From NCBI RefSeq assembly GCF_014836595.1, contig NZ_JACSQO010000002.1:514245-578244 (forward strand): a stretch of DNA of 64,000 nucleotides, in the 5' to 3' direction. The translations under genes and the position numbers were made by a program. This document shows, one piece after another, positions 38,302-47,861 of this stretch. The DNA comes from Psychrobacillus faecigallinarum. GTDB taxonomy: Bacteria > Bacillota > Bacilli > Bacillales_A > Planococcaceae. How positions within the stretch are numbered: position 1 is the first letter of the stretch; each line of letters starts with the position of its first letter. A model generated the notes under the pieces. The model was given only the letters and a program-made list of their open reading frames with translations. It did no database searches and had not been told where the DNA came from.

Positions 38302-38748
38302 GTGGAAATAAGATTACAAGAATTAAGTTCAGAAAACTGGTATGAATGCTGCCAACTAGAAATTTCTGAGGAACAGAAAGAATATATAGATACAAATGCA
38401 ATCTCAATCGCACAGTCCAAGTTTGAAGTTACCTTAAAGCCATATGCGATTATTTGTGATGGAGCTATAGTTGGATTTCTAATGTATAATTCGGTTAAAG
38501 AAGAGCTTGATGGCTACTGGATATATAGAATAATGATTGATAAGAAATTTCAAGGGAAGGGCATTGGAAGGATTGCTTCAGAACTGATGCTTTTCGAAAT
38601 GTCTAAACTACCTGATGTGAAAAAAATGGTAGTTGGTTATCACCCGGACAATCTAGGAGCACATAATCTATATTCAAAACTTGGGTTCATCAATAATGGT
38701 GATAGGTTTGGAAAAGAGATGGCCGTTGTCAAATATATAAATGAATAA
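38302..38748 (+). CDS. GNAT N-acetyltransferase
   Basis: 148 residues. The acetyl-CoA loop is QGKGIGRIA, and HPDNLGAHNLYSKLGF is typical of spermine/spermidine (BltD-like) acetyltransferases. GTG 38302 follows AAAAGGGGAAA. The frame is open to 38242 but has no ribosome site there. Substrate unknown. Confidence 0.78.
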   Translation: MEIRLQELSSENWYECCQLEISEEQKEYIDTNAISIAQSKFEVTLKPYAIICDGAIVGFLMYNSVKEELDGYWIYRIMIDKKFQGKGIGRIASELMLFEMSKLPDVKKMVVGYHPDNLGAHNLYSKLGFINNGDRFGKEMAVVKYINE

Positions 38749-38754
38749 ATTAGT

Positions 38755-38787
38755 AAAAGGAAGAACCAATTTGGTGCTTCCTTTTTG
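38755..38787 (+). terminator. Terminator after the GNAT gene
   Basis: AAAAGGAAG...ACC pairs with GGT...CTTCCTTTT, followed by T. Confidence 0.8.
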
Positions 38788-38813
38788 TTTTCTTTAGATG
38801 GAGCGGTCTTTAA

Positions 38814-40016
38814 CTATTCTAAAACTTTTAGATCGTAAGAATAAATACTTTTCTTTTGAACACTTGATAATAAATCGTGGAAACCAGTAATATCTAAAGT
38901 ATTTACACGGCTACCATTGTCTAAATTATATTCCTCTAAATAGTATTTTTCTTTTTTTTCATCGCTATATCTTAGCACATAAAGTGAGTTATCTTTAAAA
39001 TAAGTTTCCTCGTTGTGTCTGATTTTTGATTTACTAGCATTTTCTATGGAAAATTTCTTTTGAATTTCTTCGTTTTTTGTATCGAATGTATATACATCTC
39101 CTAGACCATTGATAAAATACAAAACGTCTTGGTGAATATGAGCAGAGTTTTTAAAATTATAAGGAATAGTGGACACCAAATCCTTCATGTCTTTATATTC
39201 TATAAAATCATAAACCTCCTGCTCATAAGTATCCTTTGCAATTCGGTAAAGGGAAGTTTTTTCGTTAAAATCATCAATTACAGATGAAAGTATCAAATAA
39301 TAATTTTTTTTATCTGAAAGCAAAGGAGCCAATGAATTAAAAAATTCATTCTTTGGTGTGTCTAACATAGTCAAATGATCGACCTCTAATGAACTATCAA
39401 AAGTAACTTGCCTTAAATCGAATTGGTTTTTATCAACATCCTGTGTAAGTATATTAACTTTGTCGCCTTCTATCCCAGAGGAAGCAATATAAAAGGGAAT
39501 GCTATCTGTTTGAAATTTTTCTTTGTTTCCAAAACGGACATCAGAAAGATAGCCGCTTCCGTCTTGAGTGAATCCACTATTATAAATACTAAAAAATATA
39601 TTTTTGTTCTCGATAAAACCAGTACGCTCACCAGTGTATTGGTCCGTTTTCATTGGAAATTCTTTATAATCCTCCCCAACTATCCGTACCTTGTTTTTTT
39701 CCTCTAGAAAAACACTGTTTTCATAAACAGCCGTGCTACCTAACTCCAAGCCTTCCATTTTTAGCGCTTGTGCCTTACCTTTCTGATCGATAAAAACCGC
39801 AAAGCTAAATCCTTCTCCGTCAATATCCTGATCAGCGGTAGTAGACAGGTAGATAATAGCTTTTTTATTATGTAAAAAATTTTCCTTCTCCAAATCAGCT
39901 ATAGATAGAAGCAAATTACTATCTGCGCTTGTAGGGTTGAAAAATAAAGTGTAAGTAAAATAAAAGAAAACCCCTAGGCCAAACATTCCAATAATAGTTA
40001 TAATATTTCTTTTCAT
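38814..40016 (-). CDS. Membrane-anchored extracellular protein of unknown function
   Basis: 400 residues: one N-terminal membrane anchor (about 5-25), then a soluble beta-rich domain with repeated short stretches (YLSTTADQD, LSDVRFGNK, LYFINGLGDVYTFD) that suggest a beta-propeller. No family recognised. It shares direction with the secreted protein gene downstream of it in the window (40086-40808), 70 nt from it. Confidence 0.6.
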   Translation of the reverse strand: MKRNIITIIGMFGLGVFFYFTYTLFFNPTSADSNLLLSIADLEKENFLHNKKAIIYLSTTADQDIDGEGFSFAVFIDQKGKAQALKMEGLELGSTAVYENSVFLEEKNKVRIVGEDYKEFPMKTDQYTGERTGFIENKNIFFSIYNSGFTQDGSGYLSDVRFGNKEKFQTDSIPFYIASSGIEGDKVNILTQDVDKNQFDLRQVTFDSSLEVDHLTMLDTPKNEFFNSLAPLLSDKKNYYLILSSVIDDFNEKTSLYRIAKDTYEQEVYDFIEYKDMKDLVSTIPYNFKNSAHIHQDVLYFINGLGDVYTFDTKNEEIQKKFSIENASKSKIRHNEETYFKDNSLYVLRYSDEKKEKYYLEEYNLDNGSRVNTLDITGFHDLLSSVQKKSIYSYDLKVLE

Positions 40017-40085
40017 TTATATAACCCTCCTAAAGGTTAAATGACAATAGGCAGCAATGCTATTTGTGCCTATTGCCATTTTGTT

Positions 40086-40808
40086 TTAAATATTTCTAAC
40101 TAATTTTGTACTAGGAGCATCTCTAACGTCTCTTGGATATACACCAAGGCCTCCATCATCATCTAAATCTAAATTACCATTAAGTTTATAAGCCGACCAG
40201 ATAAGTTTAGAGCAGTTTTTAGCTCCATTGTGACCAGTAGAACGATTGGTAGCGAAATTGTATGAATAACTCTGTCCTACCTGTGAGTATGCCCAGTTCG
40301 CTGCATTATTTCTATTAGTTGTAGTAGTACTTACTGATTTGACTAATGCGCCTGAACTATCCACTTTACGAGCTGTAGTGGAAATAGTACGTACTCCAGC
40401 TGATGGCACGGATTCTACTATAGTTGTGGAAGTGTAATATAAGCCTACGTGCCCATGATCAAGGTATGCAGTTTGTGAAGGCGTGTAGTAGAAGTTACCT
40501 TTTGTACTGTTGCCTACGCTTACAGTCCCGCCACTATCACCGCTTGTTTGATTGGATTTTGCTTCTGCCAATCCCTGAGCTTGATCGTTCTTTAACTCTT
40601 TGTAGATTTGTTCTAAAATTTGTTGCTCTGCTTCTCCAGTGTTTTTTGCAATTTCTTCTACGCTGGACATTAATTCATTGCTAGAAACGTCTGGCTGGAG
40701 TGTCAAAATTTCGTCAAGGTACGAGTAACTGTTGGCAGAGGCACCACTAAAGGAAGTTGAAGCTAATAACATTGCCGTGAATGATAAAGCTGCGAATGAT
40801 TTTTTCAT
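40086..40808 (-). CDS. Secreted permuted papain-like (YiiX/C92-type) hydrolase
   Basis: 240 residues with a signal peptide (cleavage near SGASA). In the mature part HGHVGLYY (His) comes before NCSKLIWSAYK (Cys), the order found in permuted NlpC/P60 or YiiX-like cysteine peptidases and amidases. The 60-residue pro-region is Glu/Gln-rich. The target, probably cell wall or lipid, is unknown. Confidence 0.7.
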   Translation of the reverse strand: MKKSFAALSFTAMLLASTSFSGASANSYSYLDEILTLQPDVSSNELMSSVEEIAKNTGEAEQQILEQIYKELKNDQAQGLAEAKSNQTSGDSGGTVSVGNSTKGNFYYTPSQTAYLDHGHVGLYYTSTTIVESVPSAGVRTISTTARKVDSSGALVKSVSTTTTNRNNAANWAYSQVGQSYSYNFATNRSTGHNGAKNCSKLIWSAYKLNGNLDLDDDGGLGVYPRDVRDAPSTKLVRNI

Positions 40809-41061
40809 AATACAACTCCTTTTTCATATTTTTACTTCATCTATAATATTAATTTAATTGTATAATTTTACAATTGGGAAAAATATTAGGTAATAAAAGA
40901 GTTGTTAATAATTTTTTAAGTAATAATGATGATATTCTGATAAATGTACAGAAAAGATATATCGTTTAGTGGGAAAAATATTTTCCTCTAGAACAACAAG
41001 CAGGAAAAGTATCCCTTTGTCTTGAATTTAATAAAAGAGAATGTTATTAAGGAGAATGATA

Positions 41062-41895
41062 ATGGAGATAAAATCTGTATTAAGAAAATGGCAAAGTAAA
41101 AAAGGAGAGATAGATAACTTAGAAGAACTAGTAACAGAAATGCTTAAAAATATAGGAACAATCGATGCTGAGCTAAGAGACAGTTTAATTTACTCTTCAT
41201 TTTATCTTTTAATAAAGGACAATAAATTATCGAATGAACTCATGGAAAAAGTCCTGATTAGTTGTTTATCGAAGGAGTATTTGTTTAAAGGTATAGGTGA
41301 AGTAGAAACCGACACTGTGTTTACAAGGTCGTTTTCGTCATTAGTAATAGCTTTGATAGTAGAAAAGGATAAAACAAAAGGATTTTTGGAAAAACAGCTG
41401 TTAGAAGAAGTGTTTGAAAAAACGATTATATACTTACAATCAGAAAAAGATGTAAGAGGTTATGTAGAAGGGAAAGGATGGGCGCATAGTATTGCCCATG
41501 GAGCAGATCTGTTAGAAACTCTTATTAGCCACCCATCCTTCAATTTGTTAAATAGTGAGAAATGCCTTACAACAATAACTGCATGTATTTGGAAGGATTA
41601 TGTTTTCCAGGACGATGAGGATGAGCGGCTACTCTTTGCAGTAGAGGCACTTTTAGAAAAAGGATTATCGGAGGAGATACTTATAGATTGGGTGCACAAC
41701 TTTGAAAAATTATTAGACCCAACAGTAAGTCGTGAAGAGAATTCTTTAACCTTTTATAAATATAGGTCTAATGTCATGAACTTCTTAAAGTCACTGTATT
41801 TTCGTTTATCGTATCGTGGAGAAAGTATAAATACACAGCTTCAAATTAAAAAATCCTTAAAAAACTTACATAACGCTATGTATAAAAGGGAGTAA
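41062..41895 (+). CDS. DUF2785 protein
   Basis: 277 residues, all-helical. RGYVEGKGWAHSIAHGADLL is the signature of DUF2785, a family of unknown function. ATG 41062 sits 8 nt after AAGGAG; an ATG at 41041 overlaps that site. Confidence 0.75.
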   Translation: MEIKSVLRKWQSKKGEIDNLEELVTEMLKNIGTIDAELRDSLIYSSFYLLIKDNKLSNELMEKVLISCLSKEYLFKGIGEVETDTVFTRSFSSLVIALIVEKDKTKGFLEKQLLEEVFEKTIIYLQSEKDVRGYVEGKGWAHSIAHGADLLETLISHPSFNLLNSEKCLTTITACIWKDYVFQDDEDERLLFAVEALLEKGLSEEILIDWVHNFEKLLDPTVSREENSLTFYKYRSNVMNFLKSLYFRLSYRGESINTQLQIKKSLKNLHNAMYKRE

Positions 41896-42058
41896 TGTTT
41901 CTAATCTCAAGCGTAGGATGAAGTGGATGCTTCAGTATTTATTTTTTATGTACTAATATATTTTAGTAATTAGAACAAAAGTAATTATATACATACATTA
42001 TACATAAAAATGTCCTCAATTAAATGAAGGATTCTTTGTTAGAAAAAAGGAGCCCGTA

Positions 42059-42553
42059 ATGACTAATGAAATAACAGTAGTGTGGGGAGGGCATCCAGTC
42101 AAGCTAATATGGCAGCCTTCAAAGGTAGTCCTGAAAGAAGATATTGTGACTAGTGTTCACGGTTGTTGTTTTCATGCAGGAAAAGTGTTATTAGTTCGAG
42201 TGAAAAATAGAGGATTTAATATGCCAGGCGGACATGTAGAAGCTAATGAAACTCCTGAAGAAACTCTCCATAGAGAAATTTACGAAGAAGGCTATGTCAA
42301 AGGAGATGCAACTTATATTGGAGCGATTGAGGTTAACCACAAAGACAATCCTTTTTATATAGTAAATGGTAAATACCCTCTCATCGGCTATCAATTATTC
42401 TATCGTTTAGATATTGAAGATTGCTTTCCCTTTTTAAGAGAGAATGAAGCAACTACACGTATTTGGGTCGAACCAGAGGAAGTACCATACGTAATTGATG
42501 ATCATGAACTAATTATAACTATATTAAGAGAAGCAGAAATCATTAATAATTAA
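42059..42553 (+). CDS. Nudix hydrolase
   Basis: 164 residues. The Nudix box fits GX5EX7REUXEEXGU: it starts at GGHVEANETPEETLH and ends REIYEEGYV. It hydrolyses a nucleoside-diphosphate-linked compound; the substrate is unknown. AAAAAGGAGCCC precedes ATG 42059. A single gene between noncoding stretches. Confidence 0.85.
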   Translation: MTNEITVVWGGHPVKLIWQPSKVVLKEDIVTSVHGCCFHAGKVLLVRVKNRGFNMPGGHVEANETPEETLHREIYEEGYVKGDATYIGAIEVNHKDNPFYIVNGKYPLIGYQLFYRLDIEDCFPFLRENEATTRIWVEPEEVPYVIDDHELIITILREAEIINN

Positions 42554-42618
42554 TAGAACGAATGAAATGAATTTACAATAAAAATGATTTTTAATAGTAA
42601 TTAGTTTATAAAGAAAAA

Positions 42619-42655
42619 TAAAACGCTCCAAACCATTAAGGTTTGGAGCGTTTGG
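42619..42655. terminator. Bidirectional terminator
   Basis: AAACGCTCCAAACC and its complement, with T/A tracts on both sides. It lies between the Nudix gene and the convergent lipoprotein gene. Confidence 0.88.
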
Positions 42656-42658
42656 TTA

Positions 42659-42958
42659 TTATTTAGCTTCAGTTGAACTATCTGGAACAGCCTCTGTTTC
42701 AGTGCCTTCTGTTTCACTATTTTCTGCGCCAGTGGTGTCGTCCGTTCCATCAGTACCTGTTGTACTATCTTGGTCGTCCTGCGTATCTACTTCTCCTTCA
42801 TTTTCTGAATCCAAACCAGAATCGTTTTGTCCGTCATCTTCAAGAGTTGGGTCTTCTACTTCAATATCATTGATATCTGCATCATCATCATCTCCACAAG
42901 CTCCTAACAATAATGCTGAACTTAAAACTATTGGTAAAGCGAATATTCTTTTCTTCAT
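42659..42958 (-). CDS. Small acidic lipoprotein
   Basis: 99 residues. A signal peptide with lipobox LLGAC is followed by an almost entirely Asp/Glu/Thr/Ser/Gly sequence of low complexity. It is probably an intrinsically disordered surface protein. ATG 42958 follows GGAGG by 8 nt on the minus strand. Confidence 0.7.
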   Translation of the reverse strand: MKKRIFALPIVLSSALLLGACGDDDDADINDIEVEDPTLEDDGQNDSGLDSENEGEVDTQDDQDSTTGTDGTDDTTGAENSETEGTETEAVPDSSTEAK

Positions 42959-43156
42959 CTTAAATTCCTCCATTCAAATTGTTCTTTTATTTACTTAATG
43001 TGTTAGGCCTACTTTATGTCTACCTCATTATAATAACTTTAAACTTTTTTCTTCAAGAATCTTATTATTAGAAAAAATGTAATATAAAAACATGGATAAT
43101 ATATATGATATAATTTAGTCTTATGAGAATTTTTGATGCTGAAAGGAGGCATTCGG

Positions 43157-44392
43157 TTGCTACAAACTTTTCTGATTAATATATTATTTATTACTTTACC
43201 TGTTCTACTTTTTGTCGTCTTTTTAGATAACAAAAAGAGAAAAGAATATATATACTTTTTCATACTATCTTCATCAATATCAATGATTTTATGCATGATT
43301 TATCCAATTAGATTAGAATTAGGTTTTACAGTTGATTTAAGATACATACCGTTTTTCACTTTGGCTCTTTACGGTGGCTATAAGAAATTGTTTCCACTTT
43401 ATATTATTTTAAATATAGTACGTTTTTTTGTAGGGGGAGAAGGAGTTATACAATCCTTTATTTTCTCAACTGTAGCTTTTGCTATTGTTCCACTAATGCA
43501 CAAAAGGTTTATTAATTATTCCCCTAAGAAGAGAATATTCACTGGTATTTTAATGGTATTAATCAACGATTTGACTTATTTAATTTCTCTTACTACTTTT
43601 TTTGACAAACTAACTACTGAATATTGGACTGTTGCTGCTTATATTATTGTTACATATGTCATAGTTATGTTGTTTAACTTGAGTATGGTCGAGAAAATTT
43701 TATCTAATATTAAACAGCGAGATAATTTTCTTCGAGCGGAGAGGTTGCATGTGATGAGCGAATTATCTGCGAGTGTCTCTCATGAAATAAGAAATCCTCT
43801 AACTGTAACAAATGGCTTTTTACAATTATTAAGCGTCTCAAAAGATATTACTCCAAATGATAAAGTTTATATTGATTATTCTTTGAAGGAGTTAAATAGA
43901 GCTGAAAACATACTAAATGATTTTTTAGCATTTGCTAAGCCTCAATCGGTTCATATGGTTCAATCTACATTAGAAGAGGAATTAGTATACGTTAAAAATG
44001 TTATGATGCCTTATGCTAAATTCCATGAAGTCGAAATCTTGCTATTATTTCAGAACACAGTGAAGATTAAATTTGATCAAAATCAAATGAAACAGTGCAT
44101 AATTAATCTACTAAAAAATGGTGTAGAATCAATGAAAGGCAAGGGGGGACTTCTTCTTGTACGGGCCGAACAGCAAGGAAAAAATCTAATCATTACGATA
44201 GAGGATGAAGGAATAGGCATGACTTCCGAAGAAATAAGCCAGTTGGGGAAACCTTATTATTCTAATAAAAAAGAGGGTACAGGATTAGGTATGCTAATGG
44301 TATATGGGACAATTTCCACATTAAAAGGAAATGTAGAAGTAAAAAGTCAAAAAGGAAAAGGGACTATATTTACTATAACTATACCAGTTTAA
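43157..44392 (+). CDS. Membrane histidine kinase, sporulation-kinase-like
   Basis: 411 residues. Five or six N-terminal membrane helices (about 5-175) of 5TM-5TMR_LYT type, as in KinB, precede a cytoplasmic kinase core. The H-box is SASVSHEIRNPLT, the N-box LLKNGVESM and the G-boxes DEGIGM and GTGLGML. No response regulator gene is adjacent, which fits a phosphorelay orphan kinase feeding Spo0F/Spo0A (inference). TTG 43157 follows GAAAGGAGG. Confidence 0.82.
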   Translation: MLQTFLINILFITLPVLLFVVFLDNKKRKEYIYFFILSSSISMILCMIYPIRLELGFTVDLRYIPFFTLALYGGYKKLFPLYIILNIVRFFVGGEGVIQSFIFSTVAFAIVPLMHKRFINYSPKKRIFTGILMVLINDLTYLISLTTFFDKLTTEYWTVAAYIIVTYVIVMLFNLSMVEKILSNIKQRDNFLRAERLHVMSELSASVSHEIRNPLTVTNGFLQLLSVSKDITPNDKVYIDYSLKELNRAENILNDFLAFAKPQSVHMVQSTLEEELVYVKNVMMPYAKFHEVEILLLFQNTVKIKFDQNQMKQCIINLLKNGVESMKGKGGLLLVRAEQQGKNLIITIEDEGIGMTSEEISQLGKPYYSNKKEGTGLGMLMVYGTISTLKGNVEVKSQKGKGTIFTITIPV

Positions 44393-44458
44393 AAAAGAGT
44401 TAAAAGTAACTGGTTCTATTAAAAATACGTTTTTGAAATTATAATAATATGTTTAATA

Positions 44459-44519
44459 AAAGCACCGCAATTGATACAACCTTTAATAAGGTATGTGTCA
44501 GTTGTGGTGTTTTTTTATG
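44459..44519 (+). terminator. Terminator after the kinase gene
   Basis: AGCACCGCAATTGATAC pairs with its near complement ending GTTGTGGTGTT, followed by seven T. Confidence 0.75.
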
Positions 44520-44666
44520 TAGTCAATCGACTTTAGATAGAATAATGTAACTCGTTGTTCGTAGAAAGATCGTAGCAATAGTCACAATAGACGAAAGGTA
44601 AAACTATCATCCTTAAAGAAAGGTTAAATCATTTTAAATATAATAAAAGTAAATAAAACAGAGTGA

Positions 44667-45047
44667 TCAGTTAGGGGGTGAAGAGATTCTTAAATAATAT
44701 CCATCTGGATCGACCAAACGAAAATCTTTCAGGCCCCATTCTTGTTGTTTTAGTTGGGATTCTAATTCAATTTTCATCTCACTTACACGTTGATGAAAAC
44801 TTTGAATATCAGGAACAATAATGATTATCTCTACACCAACTCCTTTTCGGGAGGTGCTAATATTACTGAAATAATGGTCCTTTGAAAGAATATTTTGTTG
44901 CGTTAAAAGTATATTGAGATTTTTGGATCTAAATCTAGCACTAGTTTCATTTTGAGAATATAAATCTAATTGAATTACGTTTTTATAAAAGTCAACAGAC
45001 CTTTTCAAATTTTGTACGAACAATTCTAAACGCATATAAACATCCAT
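44667..45047 (-). CDS. VOC-superfamily (glyoxalase/bleomycin-resistance-like) protein
   Basis: 126 residues with one beta-alpha-beta-beta-beta unit pair: RLELFVQNLKRSVDFYKNVI, FRSKNLNILL, VGVEIIIIVPDIQSFHQRV and LVDPDGYYLRI. Dimers of such proteins bind metals and either catalyse or sequester. ATG 45047 follows GGAGG on the minus strand. Confidence 0.78.
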   Translation of the reverse strand: MDVYMRLELFVQNLKRSVDFYKNVIQLDLYSQNETSARFRSKNLNILLTQQNILSKDHYFSNISTSRKGVGVEIIIIVPDIQSFHQRVSEMKIELESQLKQQEWGLKDFRLVDPDGYYLRISSPPN

Positions 45048-45343
45048 TTTCAAACCTCCATAGATAAAAAATAGTTACATCAAAGTGATAACGAGTGAAT
45101 ATAATTCGTGTTTCCAATGTTAATAATACTAAATTTAATTGTTTTATTATTCATTCAAAGGGCTGAATATATTCTACATTTTAAATTTAGGGGGTTTTAA
45201 GTTACTTCACATTCCGTAAATAATGTGTAATAACCAAAATCGGAGTTTAGTAGAACACGAAAAAATATTAATAAGTTGGTGATTTAATGTTATTAACATA
45301 TTTGTAATGATACTATATACTCGATTGTAGATGATTAGTCAAC
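45048..45343. other. Noncoding gap
   Basis: AT-rich, no gene recognised. Confidence 0.3.
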
Positions 45344-45378
45344 AAAAAGACCGCTGCTCATTGAAGCAGCGGCTTTTA
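45344..45378 (-). terminator. Terminator of the HipA-like operon
   Basis: On the minus strand GCCGCTGC pairs with GCAGCGGT around 8 nt, then five T. Confidence 0.85.
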
Positions 45379-45380
45379 AA

Positions 45381-45788
45381 TTAGATAATTATTTGGGTAT
45401 TTTCACCGGATGAATCAGGATAATAAAGGTCTTTACGGAGGCAAACATCCTTATGTGTTAAGGTTTCGCCTTTAAAACGAAGCCAAATCTCATCATCTGC
45501 CATTACACCATGTGTTTTCCGAACAATGCCCCAACGATTATACGCTTGCAAACCAAGACTCTTGAGTAACTCATCGGCATTGGCACGTGTTGGTGGAAAC
45601 GTACGCCATTTAAGCCACTTCTCCAGTTCTTCTAGCGTAATATGACCTTCCATAATCGGTGAAAATTGTTTATTAAAGTCTACTATATAGTTCACGACAT
45701 AAGGTGTGCCACCATTTGCGGGTTTTAAATCAACTGTAGCAATTACATCGTCCATCCACATGACCTCGAACTTCATATAATCAATCAA
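45381..45788 (-). CDS. Partner of HipA-like kinase, unknown function
   Basis: 135 residues, no recognised domain. Patterns such as RANADELLKSLGLQAYNRWG and DDEIWLRFKGE resemble segments that flank HipA folds, so it may be a split-off part or a regulator of the kinase. It overlaps the kinase gene by 4 nt (ATGA type), so both are translated together. No helix-turn-helix of HipB type is visible. Confidence 0.55.
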   Translation of the reverse strand: MIDYMKFEVMWMDDVIATVDLKPANGGTPYVVNYIVDFNKQFSPIMEGHITLEELEKWLKWRTFPPTRANADELLKSLGLQAYNRWGIVRKTHGVMADDEIWLRFKGETLTHKDVCLRKDLYYPDSSGENTQIII

Positions 45789-46603
45789 TTTGATTCACTT
45801 CCTTCAATGAAAAGATGTTTGAAGATAGGGTCGTTTAACTGTGATAGTAACACTTGTTGTGCTCGACCAAAATCAATTGAATTTATTTTTAGTGTTTCTA
45901 ATAATTTAGCTTTATAGATGAATGCTGAACCGGTATAGAGTGCGAGCTGTTTAGTAAAGCTTGAGTTAAATGGTTTTGCTTTCACTTTTCTTTTTAAAAT
46001 TGATAATGGTTTACCTAGTGGATAGTCCTTTTCATCGGATAGCAAACTTAGTCCATTATCAAAAATCGGTGCGAGTCTCCATACTTTGGTAACAGGATTG
46101 TATAAGAATAAAATGTTATTCGTATGACGATCTTCGTTTAAAATGAGTGCATCAAACGCTACTAATTGAGCAATATCTTCTCGTACATTCAGTCCGGTAA
46201 AGTCCTGCACTTGTTGCATAATTTGCTCAAACTTTTCTTGTGTAGAAAGAGATTTATCGTTAAGGACATGGTCGGTCGTCGTAAAGTTTGCCTCAAATAA
46301 ACGCTCAAGCGTGACTTCTTGTAGCTTACCTCTGAAATCCTGCGAATAACAGCCCATGGAAATTTCACCATTTGGTAAAATAATTTTACAAGGATAGTAG
46401 TTTACATAATCTTTTTCTTGTAATGTAGAGCATGCTAACACAAGTGATGCTAATACTTCGGCTTGTCCCTCGTAGCCACGAGTATTTTGTTTAACCCACT
46501 TATCTCCGACACACCATTTTGATTGGTCACCTTTACTTGAAGTACTAATAATACGAATATTATCTGCTGGTATATGAATTTCTTCCATGCATCTCACGTC
46601 CAA
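45785..46603 (-). CDS. HipA-like kinase domain protein
   Basis: 272 residues with the HipA C-terminal kinase signature. The catalytic loop LNEDRHTNNILFL (N-x-D-R-H-x-x-N) and the metal-binding APIFDNGLSL are clear. HipA toxins phosphorylate aminoacyl-tRNA synthetases; others in the family have unknown targets. The N-terminal HipA subdomain is short, and the second gene of the operon is not HipB. Start candidates are the one at 46603 and ATG 46588 (MEEIHIPADN). Confidence 0.75.
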   Translation of the reverse strand: MDVRCMEEIHIPADNIRIISTSSKGDQSKWCVGDKWVKQNTRGYEGQAEVLASLVLACSTLQEKDYVNYYPCKIILPNGEISMGCYSQDFRGKLQEVTLERLFEANFTTTDHVLNDKSLSTQEKFEQIMQQVQDFTGLNVREDIAQLVAFDALILNEDRHTNNILFLYNPVTKVWRLAPIFDNGLSLLSDEKDYPLGKPLSILKRKVKAKPFNSSFTKQLALYTGSAFIYKAKLLETLKINSIDFGRAQQVLLSQLNDPIFKHLFIEGSESN

Positions 46604-46750
46604 TTTACTTGAGTTTCTTATATTATATAGTTAAAAATAAGGTTTTTCATCATTTAACCCATTTGTTTTATTTTAAAACTTCTCCACAAGTTTCTCTCTC
46701 CTCAGCCCAGTTGCAATTAGTTCTCCAATAAGTTTGATAAAACCTTTTTT

Positions 46751-46786
46751 CTTCTTAAACTAACGGTGCAGTTTAGTTGAATAAGG
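46751..46786 (+). repeat. Cassette element copy 1 (short form)
   Basis: CTTCTTAAACTAAC, GGTGCA, GTTTAGTTGAATAAG. A T-run and a degenerate terminator-like stretch (from about 46710) precede it. It is the left edge of the array. Confidence 0.75.
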
Positions 46787-46836
46787 CTAGATAGGAAATT
46801 ATGATAAGAATAGAAATAAAACTAGGGGTATTTCTA

Positions 46837-47706
46837 ATGCATACAGACAATAAAACAGTATTAGAATTAGTGGAATTTGATAAATATGATGTCTTAGGTT
46901 TAATAGAACTTTCTGCCTCAGTTGGTTGGGATTATGATGAGCATGAAATTAGAACTGTTATGTCATCTGGTAAAATATACGGACATAAAAATGCTGATGG
47001 GAAAATTGTTTCGAGTGCTGCAATAATACCTTATGATACTGATTTAGCTTCAATTGGTATGGTTATTGTTAATGAAAAATATAGAGGTTTAGCCTTAGGA
47101 AAAAAGGCTACTCAAAAATGTATAGACAGTGTTTCTCAAAATACTTCAATAATGTTAATTTCAACTGAAGATGGGAAACCCTTATATGAAAAATTGGGTT
47201 TTAATACTGTCGACCATGTACATAAGTTTTTAAGTGATAACTATATTCCAACTAACTTGTTTAATAATCGAGAAATTACCTTAGAGAAATACAGTGAGAA
47301 TGATATTAATGAAATTATTGAATTAGATTCGGCTGCATTTGGTGATAAGAGAAGAAAATTACTTCTTAACAGGATAAATCAATCAAAACAATGTTTAGTT
47401 GTTAGAAATCTAAAGGGGAAGATTATTGGATTCGGATTATCCATATTAGGACCAATAAATCTATTAATAGGACCTATTGTAGCACCAGATTCACAAACAG
47501 CTGCTTTAATAATCGATGGGTTAATTCTTAATCATCAAGGAAAGTTAAGGATTGACGTGCCATCCAATAATGACAAGTTAATGTTATTCTTGGAGAAAAG
47601 TGGATTTGTAAAAGTTAGTAATCCTCCGATAATGATAAAGAACTCTATTAATATGCCATATAGGAATAAAGAGTTATTTGCTATTACTGCACAAGTCTTT
47701 GGTTAA
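46837..47706 (+). CDS. Two-domain GNAT acetyltransferase (cassette gene)
   Basis: 289 residues. The N-terminal GNAT domain has ASIGMVIVNEKYRGLALGKK. The C-terminal half resembles a second, degenerate GNAT domain (LTLEKYSENDINEIIELDSAAFGDKR is split over about 150-175). The substrate is unknown. ATG 46837 lies 8 nt after AGGGG; an ATG at 46801 lacks a site. It is the first unit of the array, and element 2 starts 13 nt after its stop. Confidence 0.75.
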   Translation: MHTDNKTVLELVEFDKYDVLGLIELSASVGWDYDEHEIRTVMSSGKIYGHKNADGKIVSSAAIIPYDTDLASIGMVIVNEKYRGLALGKKATQKCIDSVSQNTSIMLISTEDGKPLYEKLGFNTVDHVHKFLSDNYIPTNLFNNREITLEKYSENDINEIIELDSAAFGDKRRKLLLNRINQSKQCLVVRNLKGKIIGFGLSILGPINLLIGPIVAPDSQTAALIIDGLILNHQGKLRIDVPSNNDKLMLFLEKSGFVKVSNPPIMIKNSINMPYRNKELFAITAQVFG

Positions 47707-47718
47707 GTTAGCAATATC

Positions 47719-47815
47719 TTTATTGAACTAACGGATGCTTTACTTGAAGAGCATTGAGCTGCATAGACAGCTCTTATTCTTATTGAACTAAAGGTGCAGG
47801 TATAGTTCAATAAGA
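47719..47815 (+). repeat. Cassette element copy 2
   Basis: Left arm TATTGAACTAACGGATGC. Its own central hairpin is GAGCTG/CAGCTC with T-rich sequence after it. The right unit CTTATTGAACTA...TAGTTCAATAAG is a perfect 12-bp stem. Confidence 0.9.
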
Positions 47816-47861
47816 AATGGTAAAATAGAGTTAATAAAAGCTGTTTTGATAGGGAGACAAT

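Noticed and set aside
42702..42998. Serine-rich frame opposite the acidic lipoprotein
   Set aside because: It is the antisense of an Asp/Glu-rich gene with a proper signal peptide and ribosome site on the other strand.
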